Source: Lunularia cruciata
Taxonomy: Eukaryota; Streptophyta; Marchantiopsida; Lunulariales; Lunulariaceae
Direction of reading: 5' to 3'
NCBI GenBank assembly: GCA_948567375.1
Contig: OX419755.1
Location: 47,014,291 to 47,078,290 of the forward strand
Length of the DNA stretch: 64,000 nucleotides
The notes below the pieces were generated by a model. It saw only the letters and a program-made list of their open reading frames with translations, had not been told where the DNA came from and searched no databases. The translations under genes and the position numbers were made by a program. Positions within the stretch are counted from its first letter, which is position 1, and every line of letters starts with the position of its first letter. This document shows positions 46,598-58,315 of this stretch, in pieces.

Positions 46598-47764
46598 AAA
46601 TTCTCATGACATAAAGATCACTTCATTTGGATCATTGAGTACAAAGATACAATAGCTTGAATTTACACTTCACAATGTTGTGATATACAAAGAGTCATAG
46701 ATTTCAATCTGTCACAACTTCCTTGTCAAACCTCAATAAAAACCTTGCACAATACTTGTTCTACAGCCATAAAAACCACTAGCTTTGGACCTATAAGTAC
46801 AAAGCAATCCTACTTCACATGTGCAGATCTTAACACCAAGTACTTGGAATTTTCACAATGAAAAAAATGGTCATATCATCTGCCTTTGATATTAAAAAAT
46901 TTACAAATATGGATTCAATAGGAAGCTCATGACTTTGTGGTTCTTATGACACAAGAATCACTTGGATTGGGTCTGTGAGTGACGAGAACTTGCCCTACAA
47001 GTTTGGTACTCCAACACCAAGATGCACAAGATGTGACAGAATGAGAATTGTCACCACTTCTTGCTCAAATCTCCATATCCTGCAAGCTTGGACTTGAAAG
47101 AGATTTTGTAAGTCACAAATTTTGATGCAACAATTTTCATTGGATTTGCACTTGTGATTGCAGAGCAATACCCGTCCAAATTCTTGCACAATCGCAAAGA
47201 TTACTGAAGATTCCTCAAAATTCAAAAATTCAGAGCTCTTTTTGTACTGCTCCAAAATGCATAATCTTTACCTTGAAAGAAGCTATCAGCATGGTCCTTC
47301 TAATGAGACCTCAACCACTCTATTTGCTAAAGTATTGGCAGAGATACAATCATTCAAAATTGCACCTTAAACCCTAAAATTTGCCAAAGATGACAAAATT
47401 CAAATCCTTGTAAGTTTCTACACAGATGTAGCCTTCAATTTTGCTTGATATCAATCAAGAGAGATGTTCAAGGAGCATCTAATATCACAAAAATCACTCC
47501 ATTTGGACTCCAAATGATGAAGAAACAAACTCTCAAATATGGATTCACTATCAAAAAATTCAATCACTCATAACTTTTGGCATAAAGCTCAAAAAAATGC
47601 AATCTTAGTGGTCGTGAAAAGATCTTTGCAAGGTGTTCTAACAAGACCAAAATCACAAGGTTTGGACAAGTAAATGCTGAGATATGGCATGCCAAATTTT
47701 TGGGCAATATCTCTTTTAAAAATTTCAAAATCTCTCTCTTGAATCCCTCTCTTACAAAGATGAT
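46598..47764 (-). mobile_element. Probable LINE-C 5' region, inverted
   Basis: No RT or endonuclease. Its left-to-right end (about 47590-47730) is related, in reverse complement, to 48915-49060, with a shared peptide pattern (QKFGMPYLSIYLS here, QKFGKPYLTTYMS there). The latter lies just upstream of LINE-C ORF1, so this is probably the 5' part of the family. Confidence 0.45.
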
Positions 47765-48690
47765 ATAGTCCAACAAAACCACATAACCTATTGAGCATGC
47801 TTCTAGAGAGAAACTCTCTATAGATTTCCACAAGAGAGATTTGTACCAACAAGCTATCCAAGAAGACATGGTGCCAAAAGGTGGAGAAAGTTCAGAAATT
47901 GTTTTTGTGTGATGAACTTCGGATGAGGACTCAAACTCCTTATGTGTTGTTACTTGCTGAAACAGAGTTTTTGCCTCTTGAGGTTGAAGCTTTGTTCTTA
48001 GCTCTCACATATGCCACTAAGGTGAGGTCCATGGAACATGAGAGACTTCCCTACCAAGCATTTTGTGCATTTAATCTATTGGTTGGTATACAAATCTGAT
48101 TGCATGGGCCACAAGGTGAAATGTTTTTGAACAAAATTGGAAATAAGAGCCTATTGCATTATGAGAAGTGATCAAGGAGCAGTTCTCACTTTGCTTATGG
48201 CAGCAACTCGGTACCAAGATGGTGTTTTATCAGCAATTTGTAAATCCTATGTTGGTGTATTGTGAGCAAGATTATCTCTTGGCTAGGATTTCTACTTCAC
48301 TTAGACATGTTATTGCTCAATATTAGAACTAGCTCTCATAGACTAGAAGTAGAACAAGGACGTTGGAGCACTACATGCAACTTTGCATATTATGTTCTAT
48401 GAGCAAAGTTGAGAATGAGCACCATGTGTTTGTTGAGTGCACTTGTCACCAATAGATTAGAGTCAAACTCTAGATTAGTTGTAGTAATTTCTCAACACTC
48501 TTACAGATTGAGGCTGGAGCGTTAGGGAAGTATATGACCGAGGTTAGTTTACATTGGACCAGTTTGTTGTAGATTGGTCTGATGCACTAGGCTCACATTT
48601 CATGTGTTTTGTATTGTATTTCTAGCCTTTTGACTCTTTGGGTCTTCTGGGCTTTATATTTCATTGTTCATTGTTCAATTAGACATAAGA
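47765..48690 (+). mobile_element. LINE-C copy lacking RT
   Basis: Begins with the post-endonuclease block (HKRDLYQQAIQE) and jumps directly to the TWCQKVEKVQKLFLCDEL block, deleting RT. It then runs through the C-terminal domain to a tail near 48690. Confidence 0.7.
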
Positions 48691-48904
48691 TTACTTGTAA
48701 TGATTTCTCAACTCTCTTAAAGATTGAGATTTAGCATTAAGGAAGTATATGACTAAGATTAGTTTACATCAGACAAATTTGTTACAGATTGGTTAGATGC
48801 TGTAGGCTCTAACCAATCTTGCCTAGGCTTGCATTTCATGTGTTTTGTATTGTGTTTTTAGCCTTTTGACTCTTTGGGTCTTTCGGACTTTATATTTCAC
48901 AAGC
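48691..48904 (+). mobile_element. LINE-C 5'-truncated 3' end
   Basis: Starts at TAGACATAAGATTACTTG in the last part of ORF2 and ends TTTATATTTCAC. It joins the preceding tail in the same orientation. Confidence 0.65.
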
Positions 48905-50215
48905 TCAAGGAATGAGAATTTTGAAAGTTTGAGAAGAGAGAAGTCCCAAAAGTTTGGCAAGCCATATCTCACTACATACATGTCCCACATTTACGGATTT
49001 GATCTTGTTAGAAGCACCTTGCCAAGAACTCTTCATAGAAATCAAGATTGTGTTGATCTAAGATTGGTGATGGAAGCACAGATCTTCAAGCACAATCTAT
49101 TTAGGAGTGCAAAGCTCAAATTGCCACCAACGTTGCTTCACAAAATAGAGGACTACAAAAGATTTTTAAGACATTAAAGATCAAGATGAAGTCATATGTT
49201 GAACCCACAAAGGTGTCTCAAATCTCTTACTTACAAGTGCATGAGGTTGAGATGGAGAATAAATTAGTTAGAATGAAGAACTTGATGATTTCAAGTTTGC
49301 TAGAGACACAGAAGAAAGACACCAAGGCCATAGTGTGTGAGTTTATTGTTGATTCTTTGAGAGTCCATGATCCTTAGATTTTGCAAGCATATAGATTGGG
49401 ACAACAAGGTGCACTAGAAGCATTTTGGTGAGGTTTGGCTCAAAAACTCAAAGGAATTTAGTGATGGAAAACAAAGCTATACTAAAGGGGTGGCATACCT
49501 GGTTTGAGAGATGTGAGATCAGGGTCTTGATCTCACATCTCTCCAATGGCAAGCAAAGAAGGTGAGAATTAGCAAAAGTGAAGGAGGCTCAACAAGCATG
49601 TTTTGTTGCATTCTTGACAGATAATAGAGCTATGATCACCCAAAGGAGATTGTCAGCTGCTGCATAGCAATTCCATATCCTTAAGAGTGTTGTTTTGGAA
49701 TGTTCATGGTCTCACACATACTAAGTACTCAAGCGCTAAGCCTTTGTGAGATGCTGATCTGATCAATCTTGTGGAGACATGGGAACATGAAAGAAACACT
49801 ATTCAAGACATTGAAGGCTTCACCCTTGTTGGCTCAACTTGGCACAAGCAGATGTTACATAGAGGAAGAGGCTTTGGGGGTATTGCTACTTACGTCAGAT
49901 TTGGCTTTGAAAAACTATCTCTTTGATAGGCCAAGACTCAAGTGGACAATACCCGTGGTTGAGGATTGGATGAATTGTTACACCTTGCTTCCTTTTGATT
50001 TTTTACTTTGCTCTATTGACATCACCAATTTACTCAAGTAGAGCTTTAAACACCATGCAGCTTTTCACTCCTTAGTAAAGGATGTGTTGGAGTCTCAAAG
50101 TGAAGGTGCAATACTTGTTCTTGGTGATTGCAATCCTATGATCCAAGCTACTCAAATTCCTGATTTAGTGATCTTGAGAATGACACTTTCCAAACCTTGA
50201 TAGAAGCTTTGGAAA
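48905..50215 (+). mobile_element. LINE-C 5' region, ORF1 and endonuclease start
   Basis: Pre-ORF1 frame at 48845-49177, an ORF1 C-terminal piece at 49186-49377 (KKDTKAIVCEFIVDSLRVHD) and an endonuclease N-terminus near 49690-50150. A short unrelated insertion lies near 49490-49530. Confidence 0.65.
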
Positions 50216-50300
50216 GGAAGAAATGATTGTCATTTTAGTGATTGTGATTTCAGCCTTTTGATTCTTTGGGTCTTCCGGTTTTATATTTCATTGTTTCATT
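50216..50300 (+). mobile_element. LINE-C 3' tail fragment
   Basis: About 85 bases, TTTCAGCCTTTTGATTCTTTGG to TTTATATTTCATTGTTTCATTG, inserted in the endonuclease region of the surrounding copy. Confidence 0.6.
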
Positions 50301-51087
50301 GATTGGTCCTACTCTTCCAAAGATCTTATGTCCAACCCCATGAGTGAGCACTTTTTGAGCTTTGGTACCAGTTATAGCTTGAAGATCTTGAATGCCCCTT
50401 CTCAATTCATGAAACTTGCAAGAGCACATGCTTTGCTGCTAGTGGATCAAGCACCATAGATTATATGTTCACCTCACTCAATGATATACACTTTGTCTTA
50501 GATTTTGATGCTTTAGATCCTCAACCGGAATTTGACCAGGCACCTCTATCATGTGCCATCCTTATTCCTTGCCCTAATAGAACCACATTACCTATAGAGC
50601 ATACCTCTAGATAAAAACTCTGTATAGATTTCCACGAGAGATTTGTACCAACAAGCTATCCAAGAGAAATCAACCTCTATGGAGTGGAGCTTTGATTTTC
50701 AAGAACATAGTGATCAATTAGTTGAACTTCTTTAATCTATACCAACTACTTTGTTTCCAAGAGGTTCTCACTGTCTCTTACAATAGGTGATATGATGCTA
50801 GTTGTAAAATAGTAAGTATCAAAGCTATGGATAGGTCTCTTGATCATATGGCACAAAAGTAGGCTTTTGTCTCTTATAGAAAGTTGGTGAAGTGCAAGAA
50901 GCAAGCATTTCCGAGACTTAAGTGGGTTGAATTGAGTACTGAACCAAGGAGCAATCCCAATACTTTCTAGAAGAAGGTTACTATTAGATCCCCATCTCCA
51001 TTGCTGGACTTGAAAGAGCTTTGTAACTATGTTAAGGATCTGAGCTTCTTCCCTAATGCTCCAAGGGTGGCAACAAGCCTTGGAGTT
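50301..51087 (+). mobile_element. LINE-C endonuclease end and inter-domain region
   Basis: Continues the endonuclease from TCCAACCCCATGAGTGAGC through the IDYM block near 50455 to the LLDLKELCNYVKD block, ending near 51087, where orientation flips. Confidence 0.65.
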
Positions 51088-51572
51088 TGAGTCCTCACTC
51101 CAAGTTCATCACAAAAAAATAGTTTCTGAAATTTCTCCATATTTTGCTACCATGTCTTCTTAGTATATGGGCACCAAATCTGAGAAGCACCATAGAGAAG
51201 CATTGGCTGTACAAGAGATATGAACAACACCTTCTTCAACTTCCATATGGTAAGATGAGCAAGTCTAGAGCAATTCATGAGTGAATGCAAAGCTCTAAAC
51301 CCTGCATTAATTCAATTCTTCATGCAAGTAGACCAACTATAGTCATGAGAAAACTCAAGGCCCAAGTACTTATAAGAAGAAACCTGCTCCAAATGTTGTC
51401 CATCAAAAAAGAAAGATGTGATACCTTTAGAACCCACCACGATCAACTTGAACTTGTCAAGGTTCACCTCCATCTTTGTTTGATTGCAAAACCAAAGAAG
51501 AGAATCCAATTGCTTCTGTAAACTCTAAGGATTGGTGGAGAGGAGCACTACATCATCTTCATAAAAGAGTGC
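51088..51572 (-). mobile_element. LINE-C RT to C-terminal block, inverted
   Basis: Reverse-complement blocks TWWQ...QKLFL and SFFFDGQHLEQVSSYKYLGL (51312-51509), running back to the active-site region. It lies between two plus-strand blocks that would be adjacent in the intact element, so it replaces or inverts an internal segment. Confidence 0.7.
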
Positions 51573-53670
51573 ATGTATCCCAAGACTAAGGAGCAATCCC
51601 AAGGCTTTATGGAAGAAGGTTACTGTCAGATCTCCATCTCCATTGTTGGACTTGAAGGAGCTTTGTAATTATGTCAATGATCTCTACTTCTTCCTTGATG
51701 CTCTAAGCATGGTACCTAGCCTTGGATCTGCTCTAAACATCTCTGAAGCTGATGTCAAGTACCAACTCAATAAGTTGACCAATGGTAAGGTTAAAGACCT
51801 CGATGGACTTTGTGTTGAACTTCTAAAGTGGGGTGGTAGCTATCTAATTTTAATGCTCACTTCTCTCTTGAATGAGGTGAGCATATATGGCTTTCCTAGT
51901 AGATGGCGATTGAAGAAGGTAGTTCCTATTCACAAGTCTGGCCAAAAAGATGTTGTCACTAATTACCATAACATACTAGTTGGTAGTATCTTTGCCAAGT
52001 TGTATGGTCAAAAAGTTGAGTACTTGGGCTGAAAAGTATAGAATTCAAGCTAAGTACAAAGCTTGTTTCACATCAAGCTTTACTATGTTGGACCACCTAT
52101 TAGTACTCCATGTTTTGTGGTGGAAATCTAAGGGTGTTAAGAGAGCTCTCTATATTGCATTCATTGATTTCAAGAAGGCTTTTGATAAGGTGCTTAGAAA
52201 ATCTTTAAGTGAGAGACTAATTGAAGTTGTTTCATTGGATCTAATTGGTGTTATCTCTAGACTCTATGAGAAAGTGGTTATGAGACTTCTCATCTTTGAG
52301 CTTTCAAGATGTCCTGAGCACAATGGGTGTGATTCAAGGTTGCTCTCTATCCCTAACTCTATTAGGAATCTTCATCAATGACCTATAGAGATTACTCATG
52401 GAATTTGGAGCTATTGGTGTACAAGTTTCCTCTTTGATGATACATGCACACCTATATATAAATGATGTAGTGCTCCTCTCCACCAATCCTTAGAGTTTAC
52501 AAAAGCTCTTGATTCTCTTCTTTGCTTTTTCAATCAAACAATGGAGGTGAAACTTGACAAGTCCAAGGTTATTTTGGTAAGTTCTAAAGGTGTCACACCT
52601 TTCTTTTTTGATGGACAATGTTTGAAGTAGGTTTCTTATTTGGACCTTGAGTTTTCTCATGACTATAGTTGGTCTACTCGTGTAAAGAATTGAACTAGTG
52701 CACGGTTTAGAGCTTTGTATTTACTCATGAATTGCTCTAGACTTGCTCATCTTACCACATGGGAATTGAAGAAGGTGTTTTTCAGATCTCTTGTGCAGTC
52801 GGTGGTTCTATATAGTGCTCAAATTTTGGTCTAGGTACTAAGAAGACATGGTGGCAAAATGTATAAAAAGTTCAGAAACTATTTTTGTGTGATAAACTGG
52901 GGTGAGGACTCAAACTCCTTATGTATTGATGCTTGCTGAAATGCTTGCTGAAATAGTTGAAGCTTTGTTCCTAGCTCTCACACATGCCACTAAGGTGAGG
53001 TCCATGGAGCATGAGAGACTTCCCTATCAAGATTTTTGTGACACTATCTATTGGTTGGTATACAGATCTGATTGCATGGGCCACAAGGTGGAATGTTTGT
53101 GAGAAAATTTGGAGATTGGAGCCTATTGCCCTACGAGAGGTGATCAAGGAGCAAGTCTTACTTGGCTTATGGCAAGCACTCGGTACCAAGATGGTGTTTT
53201 ATCAGCAGTTTGTAAATCCTATGTTGGTGTATTGCAAGCAAGATTATCTCTTGGCTAGGATTTATACTTCACTTAGACAGGTTATTGCTCATTATAGAAC
53301 TATCTCTCATAGACTAGAAGTATAACAAGAACACGGGCAGTAGATCTTAGAGCAATCCATGTGGCTTTGTGTATTGTGTACTATGAGCAAAGTTGAGGAT
53401 GAGCACCATGTCTTTGTTGAGTGCCCTTTTTACCAACAGATCAAACTTAGACATCAGATTACTTGTAGTGATTTCTCAACTCTCTTACAGATGAAGGTTT
53501 TAGCATTAGGGTAGTACATGATCAAGATCAGTTTACATCGGACCAATTTGTTACCGACTGGTCAGATGCCCTAGGATCTTGCCTAGGCTCATATTTGATG
53601 TGTTTTGTATTGCATTTTTAGCCTTTTGCCTCTTTGGGTCTTTTAGGCTTTATAATTCATTGTTCATTGT
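51573..53670 (+). mobile_element. LINE-C RT and C-terminus to tail
   Basis: KELCNYVNDLYFF, ANGK-type block, KKVVPIHKSGQKDVVTNYH, FIDFKKAFDKVLRKSLSERL, a broken active-site region near 52440, the C-terminal domain (52902-53325) and a tail near 53665. Multiple frameshifts. Confidence 0.75.
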
Positions 53671-55473
53671 AATGTAATGGTTGTTGATAGCAAATGAATT
53701 ATCTTTTGGCTAAACTCATTATTGTAGATGTTACACACTCTTTTGGCAAAAGTGCACTACCAAGCAATGAATCAGGTGGAAGGAAACTTCCAAGTATTTT
53801 TCTAAAATCTTCACTATCTAGCTACATTTAATCCTTGTTAAAAGAAAATTATTATTGGTTTAGACATTATTTAGCTTGGCAACAAATCTTGGACCACAAT
53901 AGGAACCTCTTGGCCAATAGTATATCCCTAGTACAAAGATTTTTGCCCCATAGCTTGGCAACAAGATCTCAGAGCATAGCCAAGAAACTAGCTTGGTGGT
54001 GCCTTGTGCATAGGTTTTCTGCCCAAAGCTCTCCATAAAGAAATCAATGTGTGTTATTGGCTAAGTAACATAAAATTCACATTGTGGTGAGGTTCTTTGT
54101 CCATAGTTGAGCTTTTGGTTCTTTACTTGAGGTATGGACCAAGGACCTTAGGGATGACTTTTTTCCTTTGTGTTCTTTGCTTATAACATTTTCTTATTAT
54201 CTCATTTAGAAGTTAGGATGCACTAAGGTTCTACTTATAGCTTCTTAATGCATTTTCTTCCTTTTATCTTCTCTTGCCAATTTTGTTTTACTTTCAAACT
54301 ATAATTTATTGACAAATAAGAAGTTGGGGAGTACTTGGACTGTATTATTTTACTTTTCATGCAAAGAAAATCAAAAGGATCAAATACAAAGACTATCAAG
54401 CCTAGCATCTTGTTGGACAGTAAACAAACAAAATTTGTGCAAGGCTTCTTTTTCACACAAGACGATAATTCTAATGACAAATTTTATGTATACCATACAC
54501 TATAAAGAAGAACATGTTGGTATAAAGCACCATTAAGGATAACAACTCAATAAAGAAACTCTCAGTCACTCATAAATCTCTCTCTTATTCCAAAGCTCCT
54601 CCAATATGCCCCATAAGAAGCACTCCACATAGAAGATCTTCTTGTCATACTTACCAAAGTTCCTTTAAAGTAAGACATTATTCCAACATCAACACCAAAA
54701 TGATGGCATTCTCAGGCTGAAAATCTCATTTTTAATTAGCAAATGTATATATAGTATTCACAAACCTTCATTCTACTCACTCACTCCATAATTTAAGCTC
54801 ACTAAGGGATAGATTGCCTTCATTTTCTAAGCTTCTCCTTGTATACTCACTAGAATTACCATGTTGAGTCCTTGGTAGATCTAAAAACCTCCACTCTTCC
54901 TAGATTACCCTAGGTAAGGAATCCCTACTAAAAATTTACATCACATGGGTTTTGACTTATACTTCCTCCTTTGGAAGCTTCCAAAGATATTCCTACAAAT
55001 CTAGTCCCTTCTCTTAATTAATTCTAAGATCAACTTAAATCTTCCTAACTTGACTAACTTCCAATATCAAAAGTCATTGACTTTATCAAGCTAAAAAAAG
55101 TTTTACACTTCCTATATACTAAGTTACTTTGTCCATACAAAGTCAAAGATTGAGATCACATTCCAACATACTCTAATATAAAATCCCTTCAAGTGTCTCA
55201 CTCTAATATAAAATCCTCTAAAGATGTACTACTCTAATATAATCTAATTTTAAACACACATGAATCATCTAAAGATATACTACTCTAATATAATCTAATT
55301 TTAAATGCACAAGAATCCTCTAAAGATGTACTACTCTAATATAATCTAATTTAAAACTCACAAGATGATCCCATTGAGTATCCAAAAATATGCAATTGGA
55401 TCCCTCTATTTAGTTAGTTATCCTAACTTACTCAAAGATACCTCTATCTTAGTTATTATTAAAATTAGCTAGT
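53671..55473. other. AT-rich interval, no gene
   Basis: No supported coding frame. It contains a small tandem array at 55215-55366 and ends at the LTR of B2. Confidence 0.4.
55215..55366. repeat. Three tandem copies of a 51-base unit
   Basis: The core TCTAAAGAT(G/A)TACTACTCTAA followed by TATAATCTAATTTTAAA recurs at about 55215, 55266 and 55317. Partial copies (CTCTAATATAAAATCC) precede it. Confidence 0.75.
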
Positions 55474-55488
55474 TGTAACTATGTCGTG

Positions 55489-55588
55489 CGTATATACATC
55501 GCTACACAATATACATCGCTGTCAACATCATACACTATAGAAGCACAACTCGCACATAAGTCATACATAGACTCTAAAGTGCCACAAT
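55489..55588. repeat. Internal direct repeat of the B LTR, left copy
   Basis: About 100 bases (GTATATACATCGCTACACAA ... GACTCTAAAGTGCCACAA) nearly identical to 56041-56144. The same arrangement is visible in B1 (about 8100-8215 and 8660-8708 plus 15282-15300). Confidence 0.8.
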
Positions 55589-56040
55589 AATCAGATTGCT
55601 TACCACTCTCAACTCAACTCAACTCAGATCAGTACTTGATCTGTCACTCTATAAAATGCCAACAATTGGGCATTGATTACAGTCAAGCCACACCCACTCA
55701 AGCATAGAGAATCCAGGTGACGCTCGCCAGCCTCTGTCCACCATAGCCAGGAACTCAAAGGCTCAACATCAGAGAAGTGAGCTCTCTGGAGCTCACTTCA
55801 AAACTATACCCCCTTGGACTTGAGCTAGCTCTAAAACCCTAACGGTCCCGCTGACGGCACACTCGACGGTGCAAACGGTGCAAAGTGACGGTGGGCCCCA
55901 CCATGAAGTCAATACCCCAAACATGAAATCCAACCGTCGGAAAGTAGTCTCTGAGAAACTACTGAAATAACTCTAACTACTATCATTGGAACTCCAGTGT
56001 CCGAGTCTCTAGACGTGGCACTACAAATGGCATGACAACT

Positions 56041-56144
56041 ATCATGCATATATACATTGCTACACAACATACATCGTTGTCAACATCATACACTATAGAA
56101 GCACAACTCACACATAAGTCATATATAGACTCTAAAGTGCTACA
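56041..56144. repeat. Internal direct repeat of the B LTR, right copy
   Basis: Pairs with 55489-55588; shares CAACATCATACACTATAGAA and AAGTCAT(A/C)(T/C)ATAGACTCTAAA. It forms the extreme 5' end of the LTR in transcript sense. Confidence 0.8.
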
Positions 56145-56321
56145 ATCGCCTCCCTAGCTGGCGGTTAGGCCTCTCTAACTCCATATAGCCATCTACTCTA
56201 CGTATATGGTATACCCTCTAATGGGCAAAGATCAGGAGGCCATAAGCTATGGAGCCCCATCATTAGTTGCCTATTTGCAATCTATACCATATAAAGAATG
56301 AACTAGCTATAGGTCAAGTAC

Positions 56322-56457
56322 ATCTAGGACATAACCACTATCCTTGAGGAACCACCGTGAGGGGAGGAGTCACACATGCCATATGCCATCCTCTCAAACA
56401 GCTATCACACACTAACATAGTAGCAGCTCCACCAGAAGAGCCACATAACATACACCT
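56322..56457 (-). pseudogene. PHD finger at the C-terminus of B2 pol
   Basis: PHD fingers read histone H3 tails. The translation gives RCMLCGSSGGAATMLVCDSC, LRGWHMACVTPPLTVVPQG, a stop, then WLCPRC. Zinc ligands fit C4HC3 exactly: C-x2-C, x11, C-x2-C, x4, H-x2-C, x14, C-x2-C, with the conserved Trp before His and before the last Cys pair. It follows the integrase in the same direction with about 550 bases of degraded sequence between them. A single TAG precedes the WLCPRC block. Confidence 0.88.
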
Positions 56458-56939
56458 CAAGCTTGCACATACAAGTGCCAAGCTTGGGTCCATAGTACCA
56501 TCAATTTTTGGAAGGTGGCATGGCACACAATTGCACACATGATCCTTCAAACAACACCATCACGTCCTTCTAATACAAAGACTCCAGATGGAAAAACCTC
56601 GCGCACTCTCTAGATAGTGCAGCCTGTAGAAACATCAAGTGTCGTCGGTGCTGTCTACTGTAGATATACATAGTCGCTTGGATCAAATTGACAAATTGAG
56701 GGTCTATAACCTCCTCCTCGAATGGTAGCATAGCGTAAAGTATCTCGATGTAGAGCAATCGCCAAGTTCTCAAAGGCCATTGGCATCACTCTCCAAAAGA
56801 TCTTTGCCCGCTGAGAACATGCGCTCATCCATACATCAAGGTCATCCAAGTCCAAAACTACAGTAGCATCTCAAAAAATGGCTGCAGGTAAATCTAGATC
56901 TCGTGCATAGAGTAGAAAGTATGGAGAGAAGGATGCTAA

Positions 56940-57620
56940 GGAGGCTTGCTGGTTGAATCGATAGCCCATGGCCAACCAAGGTAATTGGAGATCCCAATCT
57001 CCCAAGTGGCCTCTCTACAAACCATATTTTTGCAATCCTCTCTTCACCATCTGAACCTCTCTCTCTGCTAAGCCATCTGCCTCAGGGTGATCTCTGGATG
57101 TAGTACAATGATCAATCAAAGCCTTGTTGCACAAGACCTGAAATTCTCCCAAGAACTCTATACCCTTATCAGTCAAAACCTCAGTTGGTGCACTAAAATG
57201 ACTAAGAACTCAATCCAGGAACGAGTAAGTTGTCCTTCACTAGACTTGTCAAGAAATGCTACCAACTCAATCCACTTGGAGAAGTGCTTCACCATCACCA
57301 AAACATACCGATGATGTCTCATAGTCAATGGTAAGGGTCCGGTGAAGTCCAAACTCCAATGGTAACCCAATCCCATGATAGGTAATGGGTGTAACTGTGG
57401 CGTAGGAGCATTGAATGATGCTCTAACTCGATCACAAACCACACATCTGGCAACAAACTGCTATACTTCGGTCTGCATACCGTGCCACCAATAATGACTC
57501 TGGAGTAAGCTATACATACGCTTTACTCCAAAATGTCCTAGCTCCTCATGAGCATGACTGACCAACTGTGGTCTCTATGATGGAAGTGGTACTACTCACA
57601 CTCTACCATCCTCTCATACA
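56940..57620 (-). pseudogene. B2 integrase
   Basis: The zinc-binding HHCC region is visible: HAHEELGHFGVKRMYSLLQS, then CVVCDRVRAS. The catalytic core has SLDFTGPLPL (first Asp), VLTDKGIEFLGEF (second Asp, after a frameshift near 57190) and HPEADGLAER (Glu). Stops are TGA, TGA, TAG and TAG in the zinc-binding region. The core region resembles Ty3/gypsy integrases, and no chromodomain follows; the PHD finger takes that place. Confidence 0.85.
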
Positions 57621-58018
57621 CATAAAAGGTATCTACCTTCCAATCTGAACCGTCTAGCTCGCTGAAGAACACGGTCTCTCTCCTTGGCCCCAACTGTGCC
57701 ACCCACAACACCAGTGCAAAGATAGTCCATCACTAAGACATCATCATGAATGTCTTGCTGAACTGTACCAATATCTTCACTCTCTGGATCTATGACCTCA
57801 ATAACTCCTCCTGTATGTGCTGAGAGAGATACCACCAAAGCCTCTGCAAATATACACAGAAAGGCCGATGCATGCTAACCTAGCACCATCTCCTCATCTG
57901 TCTCACCATGCCAATGTGCTCCGGTCTGATCTTGCTGGTTGGGACATGGGTTTCTACTCAACTCATCTGCATCATGATTCACCACTCCAGGTCTATGAAC
58001 AACCGTGAAATCATACTC

Positions 58019-58310
58019 CTATAAAATCAGAGCCCATCATGCAAGCTTCCTTGAAAGCTTGTCGGACTCCATCAACCACTTCAACGGCTGATGATCAGTG
58101 ATGAGAGTGAAGAGGTTACCAAATAGGTAACATTGGAAATGTACTACTGCCCAAACTGCTACCAAGCACTCTCCCTCATATGAACTATACTTTGCCTTTG
58201 CTGAATTGTTGGAGCGACTAGCATAGGCCACCACAAACTCCTTCTCCTCATCATCATGTTGGGTGAGCACTGCTCTAAGCCCCAACATACTCCAATCAGT
58301 ATGAACCTAA
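58019..58310 (-). pseudogene. B2 RNase H
   Basis: VHTDWSMLGLRAVLTQHDDE, VVAYASRSNNSAKAKYSSYE, GECLVAVWAVVHFQCYLFG and LITDHQPLKWLMESDKLSRK are the usual Ty3/gypsy RNase H blocks with the acidic residues in place. It is bounded by TGA and TAG stops on both sides, all in one frame. The following block WALIL, stop, EYDFTVVHRPG continues to the NHDADELSRNP motif. Confidence 0.9.
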
Positions 58311-58315
58311 AATGG

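Larger units (their letters stand above)
55474..56144 (-). repeat. B2 3' LTR
   Basis: The right end, ...GTGCTACA, reads TGTAGCAC on the element strand and abuts a purine-rich stretch (AGCTAGGGAGGCGA), the expected polypurine tract. The left end is less certain; TGTAACTATG at 55474 or TGTCGTGCG at 55482 are candidates. It aligns with 8094-8708 plus about 15282-15300. Confidence 0.7.

Noticed and set aside
55215-55366. CRISPR array
   Set aside because: The three 51-base units are contiguous tandem copies without spacers, in a eukaryotic genome.
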